A stretch of DNA of 53,603 nucleotides from Lindgomyces ingoldianus (taxonomy: Eukaryota; Ascomycota; Dothideomycetes; Pleosporales; Lindgomycetaceae): assembly GCF_010093535.1 (NCBI RefSeq), contig NW_022985188.1:351345-404947 (forward strand). The letters are read 5' to 3'. A program made the translations under genes and the position numbers. This document shows, piece after piece, positions 47,607 through 53,603 of this stretch. Below the pieces are notes generated by a model, which saw only the letters and a list, made by a program, of their open reading frames with translations, searched no databases and was not told the origin of the DNA. Within the stretch, counting starts at the first letter, position 1. The number at the start of each line of letters is the position of its first letter.

Positions 47607-48609
47607 ATTTTGAGAAGAAGCGACAAGTATAATTTCTAGACTTGTCAGTGAACTCCCTATCATCCTACGTCGCTGCGCACTCGTAGAAGGAAGTACTTCG
47701 AGGAGACATGGAATAGCAGCAGCAGCGAGTTCATGGCTGCCTGGACAGGATACGTCCCCCTTTCCTCCCCTTTATTTCCGGTACCATTTGTTTCTGAGAT
47801 GCTCGACACGAGAATGTGGTTCAAGTCCAAAGCGATATACTATCCCTCACCACGTAGCGAGCATCACTACGTAGCGAGCGAAATAATAGGTACCTAGGCT
47901 TTACAGTTATAGAAACCCTCCGCGCAATTACTATTAATTATTTCGCTACTTGTATTGTTAACCTAGGGTCTTCTTCTATCTCCCTACTACCGCTGCCTAG
48001 AAAAATACAAGCCTTGTCGTCGCCGCCGCGCAAATCTTACGAGAGCGTTATATTATAGCAGGGTAGGTCTCATCTCGTAGAGCCCTAACGCAGAGCCAGG
48101 CACCGTCCGTACGGGGTCTGATATCAGTATCCAACCTTATTAGCCTCAGGATTACGCTAATAGGTCTTGATCAGCCCTACGGCGGTTGAAAGAGGATGAA
48201 TCGCACAATGTCGCCACGCCGATTGGTACCTCCCAAACTAAGCGAGAACCTTAGTCATGTCAGGCGACTTGAACGTATGACATAATCAGTAATGAAAAGC
48301 CGCACCTAGAACATGTGACGAGCTTGTGGCTGTGCAATCGCGTTTTTCGTGTGAGGCAACAAGGAGATGAACTACAAGATCTGTCGCGGTTTATGTTACA
48401 GCTTAGGTGCTCCTTCGAGATGTTAGCACCTCTTACCATACCAGATGACCGCACCTGCACCTGAGGAGTGACACTTTCTATTCAAGACTAGCGCTGTTTA
48501 CAGCGAGCACCTACATAGCTGCCTGTAACCTCTTTCAATACTAGACAAGTTCAATTCCTCAATTCTTCTGCATGCGTATTGCCCACAATCTCCGACAAGA
48601 TCCTTATTA
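47607..48609. other. Intergenic, between remnant and transposon
   Basis: About 1 kb with no supported gene. It contains direct repeats of CGTAGCGAGC (47853 and 47870) and an inverted pair at 47871-47949, listed separately. A minus frame at 48260-48460 has no family character. The left end of the pogo element should lie near the right side of this stretch, but I could not fix its terminal inverted repeat. Confidence 0.4.
47871..47949. repeat. Small inverted-repeat (hairpin or MITE-like) element
   Basis: The left arm at 47871-47887 (GTAGCGAGCGAAATAAT) is the inverted complement of the right arm at 47937-47949 (ATTATTTCGCTAC), apart from a 4-base insertion in the left arm. The arms enclose about 50 bp. 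A related GTAGCGAGC unit lies just upstream. It could be a short non-autonomous transposon remnant; target-site duplications were not established. Confidence 0.45.
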
Positions 48610-50466
48610 TTACACGCTAGTCGGAAGCGGTACACACAATAAGGACACATTGCAATAACAAAACGTACAGTAACTTAACTCCAATTCTAATTTAATACAT
48701 CCGCGCCACTGGGCCCGCCATGGCTTTGGCATGAGTTCAACCTCTTTAGCCTGCGCGTCATTCCTTCGCATAACCTTTGGATCCAAAGGACCCACTTCGC
48801 CTTCCTCTATCTCACTTATCCACGCTACCTTAGCCTTTGGCTCTTGGGTATCTCTCATCTTATTCTTTTGCGGTCGACCACGTTTCTTGCCTGTAGTAGC
48901 TTCCCTGGCCTTCTTGGCAGCCTTCTTTGCCTCTTTCTTCACATGCTTTTTCCGTGCCTCCTTAAGGTCCTCCCATGTCATCACCCTTGCCTTCCCTAGT
49001 ATTGTTGACTTTGTTGCTTAGCGAGTTTTACTTTTATTGTTTATTTTAGTCAGGAATCTATTCTGATCGCGAAGAAGGGCATTTTTGGCAAGAAATGTCT
49101 GGGCGGTATGGGAGACTTTACGTTGGAGCCTATCTCTACGTTGGATGCTTGCTTTGTCATTGGGCCCTTTGGGTACATGTTTAATTATGTTAAGCAGCCT
49201 TGCTAAATCTGCTCCTGATTTTGGCGTTGCAGGCGTTGGCAATGCATTGTATCTAGGCTGCATTGTTGTAGCATTACTTATTGGAATTGTTAGCTTGACG
49301 GGAGGTGGAGGTGGTTTGGGTATATTAGCGAGAACTTTGTTAGGGTTGAATGGGAATAAACCGCTTCCCCTTCATCCTGCTAGGATATTCATCTTGGTAA
49401 GAGCTTTCTCCCGTGCTGGACTGTATAAATAGGTGAAATGTTGCTTGCTAATAGTGTTTACCCCTCCTTGTTCTATCCGCTCAACCTGTTCGCGGTAAAA
49501 TCCCTTTAGCGGTCTAAATACAGCAACATCACAAGGCTGGAGCTTGTGAGAGGTATAAGAGGGCATATGGTAGAGAGTAATGTTGTTCTTAAAGCAGAAC
49601 TCTATGATTTTAAGGGTCTCATGTGTGCCGAAACCGTCCCATATGAGTATTCGTGGTTTCCCACGAGCCTGCTCTCTGGTTTGGGGATTAAAGACAAGCT
49701 TAAGCCACTGTAAGCTAATATAGGAGTCGGAAAACCCTGTTTTAGAGAACGCATACACCTAGCCAGGAGTAGGAAATGTGGTCCAGTTGGCGCGATGGGT
49801 TAAGGCAGGCCAGATAATCATCGGATTAAGACACCTACCGTCGGCGGAGATACATTTAATAGCAGTGACCATGGTCCGCTTGACACGCGCGCCTCTACTG
49901 CCGCCACGTCGGCTGCCTTGTATGTCATCCTTACCAGCAAAGACTTTGACCGAGTTAGGCATACTCAGCATAACCCCAGTCTCATCTATATTATAGACAT
50001 TCTTAGGTAGAATCTCCGGGTTCTGCAGCTCCTTTCTGATCACATTAAACCAGTGCGAGACCTTGTCATAGATATTTAACTGGTTCCAGTCTTGCGGCTT
50101 CTTTGTCCTTGCTATAAGCTCTGGCCGGCGTCTCTTGAGTCTCTTAGCCCAGTTTACACCAGGAGGCTTAGGCGGTTGATCTGCTTGGGGCTGATGGCGT
50201 GTAGCACTAAACGCTATTGCTGGTATATACTTTATTTGTATAGGTTGCCCAAGAGTGTCCATATGTAACACAAAGTTAACAACCGCATTCTCTTCGCACG
50301 GCGTAAGGTAATGTTGGCTTCGGGCTTTGTCTTCTCTTGAGCGTCGTCCGAGTGCACGATGATTGAGGGTAGTACGAGGGACGTTGCTATACGCAGCACG
50401 AGCGGCGAGAGTGTCAGGTATGCCATCAGGGAGGTCTTCGGCTAGTGCTTGACTGGCTCTGTCCAT
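48610..50466 (-). mobile_element. Dead pogo/Fot1-type (DDE) DNA transposon transposase
   Basis: One frame on the minus strand encodes a transposase of the Tc1/mariner-pogo group from ATG 50466 (MDRASQALAEDLPDG) to about 48610. It is interrupted by three in-frame stops: TAG at 49759-49761, TGA at 49372-49374 and TAA at 49018-49020. The frame itself is never shifted. Residues resembling the psq/CENP-B-type DNA-binding region come first (YLTPCEENAVVNFV, GVNWAKRLKRRRPEL). The DDE_1 catalytic core shows YNIDETGV, LIWDGFGTH and LQPCDVAVF. The C-terminal part has YNALPTPATPKSGADL and a Lys/Ala-rich tail with PKPWRAQ. Two stops replace tryptophan codons expected in the family (FPTPGW, LAGW). Terminal inverted repeats and TA target duplications were not found by eye. 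It cannot make an active protein. Confidence 0.9.
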
Positions 50467-50556
50467 ATTAGCTACGGTACTTGTTAGCAATAGAGAGCGA
50501 AAGTGAGGCAGCTCGTCCAGAGGCAGCTCATGCCAGCGCAGCGACTCCAGCGGCAC

Positions 50557-51169
50557 AGCCGGGACCGGACAATGGACTCTGGACTAAGGCTATTTTTGGC
50601 GCAACAAAGCAAACAAGACAAACTGGACAAAGACTCCAAGCGCTACGCCACAGATAATTTCACGGCGCTAACGTTCAATACCGATGGTATATTACGCTAG
50701 TCCGCATTGATCGCCGCTAAAACCGCGCTATATCTTTTGACCCTCCTACTCCGCCGGCGAACTCTCGGAATCCCCCAACAATAGCCTTTTCAACTCCAGA
50801 GCTTGTGAGTATACTGTAGTATTATTTGGGTTGTGGGCGCGCAATTTCGTGCAAGATTGCTGTCCCTATTGGTGCTTCCAGCTCTAGCGATTTCCAATCT
50901 TGGGTAGTGCAAAACGACCTCGCACGTAGTACATAATCATCGCGCTGTAACTTTGTGTAATTTACATCTGTGGCTTGACAGGGCCAGTCACTGTGTCTCC
51001 CCACTTTGCACCCAACGTTGATGCTGCAGCGTTTAGCCGCAGCAGCCTTCTCAGCTCGCTGCGCTCAAGATGAACTGCAACATTTTTGACACCACGAACC
51101 GGTCTCGCCTCCTTGCGAAACTACGTCGGAGCCACCACGTCCGCCGCACCTCGGACCGCGCGCCGCATC
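50557..51169. other. Between the transposon and the NLR gene
   Basis: About 610 bp. The part near 50680-50700 could include the right terminus of the transposon (GGTATATTACGCTAG). A 60-codon minus frame at 50822-51004 contains WKSLELEAPIGTAILHEIARPQ, which reads like a coding remnant of unknown origin. The remainder is presumed promoter of the NLR gene. Confidence 0.4.
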
Positions 51170-53603
51170 ATGGATGTCCTTTCCGGAGCGGCAAGCGTAA
51201 TAGCCGTTGTCGACATATCCGCCAAGGTCGCGTCGCTCTGCTTCCAGTACTCAGTTGCCGTTAAAGATGCAAAGGCGGACATCGAGCGCCTCTATCGAAA
51301 GGTGACCGATATCAAGAATGTCCTCGAGAAGCTCCAACAGCTTTTAGATAAGCAAGAGAAGTCGCAGCTGTCTACGACACGCAAGACCGTGGACTCACTA
51401 AAAGAATGCCACCAGCAGTTACAGGGGCTCAAGGGTCAACTTGAGCCTAGCGGAGGCCGTAGAGCGATGCAGCGGGTTGGTGTCCGAGCTCTGAAATGGC
51501 CCTTTACGAGCAAGCAAGTGGAGAAGATGGTCGTTAGTCTTGAGCAGTACGAGCATACTTTCAGCCTTGCGCTTCAGGTTGATCAAACGTAAGTTATAGC
51601 GTTCAACAGTGCAAGCAAGGTCTAACAACTAATCTGTATAGAGAGCTTATCCTTGGTGTTGATGACAAGTTAAACCTCGTCAACATGAAGACTGACACAC
51701 TCCTATCGAAGATTGATGTAACTAGACTGCCTACTGCCAAAGGCGCTTCCTTTGACTCGCACGTAGAAGAACATAACTCGACATGCCTCCCAAACACCCG
51801 CACCGAGTTGCTGCGTCACATACACGGCTGGGCAAACGACAAAAACAGCAAACCAATATTCTGGCTGAATGGCGCGGCAGGCACGGGAAAGTCTACGATT
51901 GCGCGTACTGTTGCGCGGGCCTTCGCCAACCAACAACAACTAGGAGCTAGCTTCTTCTTCAAGAGAGGCGAGGGGGAGCGCGGCAACGCCACTCGATTCT
52001 TCACCACCATTGCTACACAGCTGGCTCATCGTGTATCCGGGTTAGGGCTTGGAATCAAGAAGGCGATTGAAGCTGATCCAGCTATATGCGAGAAGACTCT
52101 GAAGGATCAGTTCGAGAAGCTGATCCTCCATCCGCTCTTAGACATGGCACATCCGCCAGCCTTGGTCCTACTCGTCGTAATAGACGCGTTGGATGAATGC
52201 GAGCCAGACAATGATATACGACTGGTCCTCCAGCTCCTTTCGCGAACGAGGGATCTCAAGTTGGTATCATTGCGGGTTTTCGTAACAAGCCGACCAGAAC
52301 TGCACATCCGCCTAGGATTCAAAGAATTGCCTGACGGCACATTCGAAGACCTCATCCTGCACGAAGTTGCAGAACAAACGATTCAACACGACATCCGCGT
52401 CTATTTCGAGCATGAACTGGCACGAGTACGGAAAGAACGATCGTTGTCCTCAGGCTGGCCGACACTGGATCAAATCAAGGCGCTAGTCGAACAAGCAGTC
52501 CCACTGTTCATCTTCGCTGCTACCGCGTGTCGATACATTGGCGATCGACGCGATAATCCTAGAAAGCGTCTGGAGATCATCTTGGAGTATCAGAAGGCGA
52601 AAGTCTCCAAACTCAACGCTACGTATCTCCCTATCCTCAATCAGCTGTTCGACGATGAGGATGAGGAAGACAGAGGAAGATGGGCATGCGATTTTCAGGA
52701 TATTGTGGGGAGTATTGTGCTACTGGAGACTCCACTTTCTACCGCATCGCTTGCTCGCCTCCTTCTTATATCCAAGGATGACATCAGTTGCCGACTGGAT
52801 TCCCTACACTCTGTTCTAAGCATACCAGACCGCGATGATATACCCGTGCGGCTCCTACACCTGTCGTTCCGCGAATTCCTCGTTGATGCTTCGAAGAAGG
52901 AGAAGAGTCCGTTCTGGGTAGATGAAATAGCAAGACACGAGAGGTTAGCTTCTCATTGCCTCCAACTTATGTCCGGCCCTAACGGCCTACAACAGAATAT
53001 GTGCGACTTACAGCCTGGGACTTTAAGAAGCGAGGTTGATGAAGGGAGGATTACAAGCAATCTGTCGCCTGAATTGCAGTACGCTTGTCGTTACTGGGTG
53101 TATCATCTTAAGCAGAGCCAGCGTCTTGTTGACGACAAGGCTGCAGATACGTTCTTCCAGAAACATTTCCTTCACTGGCTTGAAGCGATGAGTCTAATCG
53201 GAGAGACGAACAAATGTGTTTCCTTGCTGGAAGCACTTTCTACGCTAGTCAAGGTATAGATTCTATATCTTTCTTACACTAATTACTAACTTGCAATACA
53301 GGCATCAAACAGTGCTCTTTCTGCATTTCTCCAAGACGCTCGACGATTTACTCTTCGATTCAGACATGTACTGCAAAATGCTCCTCTACAAATATATTCC
53401 TCGGCTCTTATATTTGCCCCAGAATCAAGTATAGTACGGAAAGGTTTTGTAGACGAAATGCTAGGCTCCATTAAGTTATTGTCAAAAAGAGAGGAGGACT
53501 GGGATGCTTGCCGCAGCGTGCTCGAGGGCCATACCTCCAGCGTCACCGCCGTCGCCTTCTCGCCGGACGGCCAGCTGGTCGCGTCCGCCTCGTGGGACAA
53601 CAC
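51170..53603 (+). CDS. Fungal NOD-like receptor: HeLo-like, NACHT, WD40 (truncated by window end)
   Basis: Exons 51170-51588, 51642-53253 and 53302 to beyond the window give 777 residues so far. The N-terminal 140 residues (MDVLSGAASVIAVVDISAKV ... DIERLYRKVTDIKNVLEKLQ) match the fungal STAND N-terminal HeLo-like domain. A spacer leads to the conserved NACHT entry (HNSTCLPNTRTELLRHIHGW). Walker A is GAAGTGKST at about 217-225 and Walker B is LLVVIDALDEC near 316-326, followed by FVTSRPELHI. After the winged-helix-like part (LLHLSFREFLVD), the third exon reaches the first WD40 repeat (LEGHTSSVTAVAFSPDG, VASASWDN). HET-E/HET-D-like proteins with this layout act in fungal incompatibility; ligand binding by WD40 repeats activates the NACHT oligomer and the N-terminal domain. 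No disruption is seen. The repeat number lies outside the window. Confidence 0.93.

Noticed and set aside
50671..50700. Right terminal inverted repeat of the pogo element (GGTATATTACGCTAG)
   Set aside because: No convincing inverted partner was found near 48.4-48.6 kb, so the element borders are not asserted; a weakly similar string near 48045 is too far and too poor a match.

Overview
This window looks like nuclear DNA of a filamentous ascomycete (Pezizomycotina). Genes are dense and split by short introns (mostly 47-69 nt, GT-AG). The gene set includes a fungal TRK-type potassium transporter, an NRP1-like protein, a condensin Ycg1/CAP-G subunit and fungal-type HET and NACHT-WD40 genes. Leotiomycetes is my guess from overall sequence flavour only. 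All exon structures were built by eye from splice signals, reading frame and family conservation.

Layout. 1-2.6 kb is gene-poor, with at most a decayed fragment. 2.6-6.1 kb holds a divergent housekeeping pair, farnesyl diphosphate synthase (ERG20, -) and the APC/C subunit CDC23 (+). 6.1-9.1 kb is accessory: a doubtful small Gly/Ser/Tyr-rich gene and a broken heterokaryon-incompatibility (HET) gene. 9.1-14 kb has a 727-residue membrane protein of unknown function (-), divergent from a secreted GMC oxidoreductase (+). 14.4-26.7 kb is a compact conserved block: mitochondrial ribosomal protein L1, COG2, NADH pyrophosphatase NPY1, a mitochondrial-type cysteine synthase, condensin YCG1 and an NRP1-like RNA-binding protein. 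28.6-45.1 kb continues with an F-box/LRR-like protein, a GT25-type glycosyltransferase, an RA-PH protein with a coiled coil, glycogen synthase GSY1, a four-P-loop TRK1 potassium transporter and a 2OG-Fe(II) dioxygenase.

From about 45.2 kb the DNA becomes gene-poor and repeat-like: short direct repeats, a possible hairpin element, an unidentified coding remnant and a dead pogo/Fot1-type transposon with three nonsense codons in one frame. The window ends inside a fungal NOD-like receptor (HeLo-like N-terminal domain, NACHT NTPase, start of a WD40 array). The broken HET gene and the NLR both belong to families used in allorecognition and programmed cell death. They sit in the two repeat-like, accessory parts of the window, and a 35-bp sequence near the HET remnant recurs in the 45-51 kb accessory part (30 of 35 bases identical).

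The conserved genes serve separate core processes (isoprenoid and sterol supply, cell cycle, Golgi traffic, mitochondrial translation, NAD(H) and sulfur metabolism, chromosome condensation, glycogen, potassium uptake). I see no biosynthetic gene cluster joining them. No tRNA, rRNA or CRISPR array was found.
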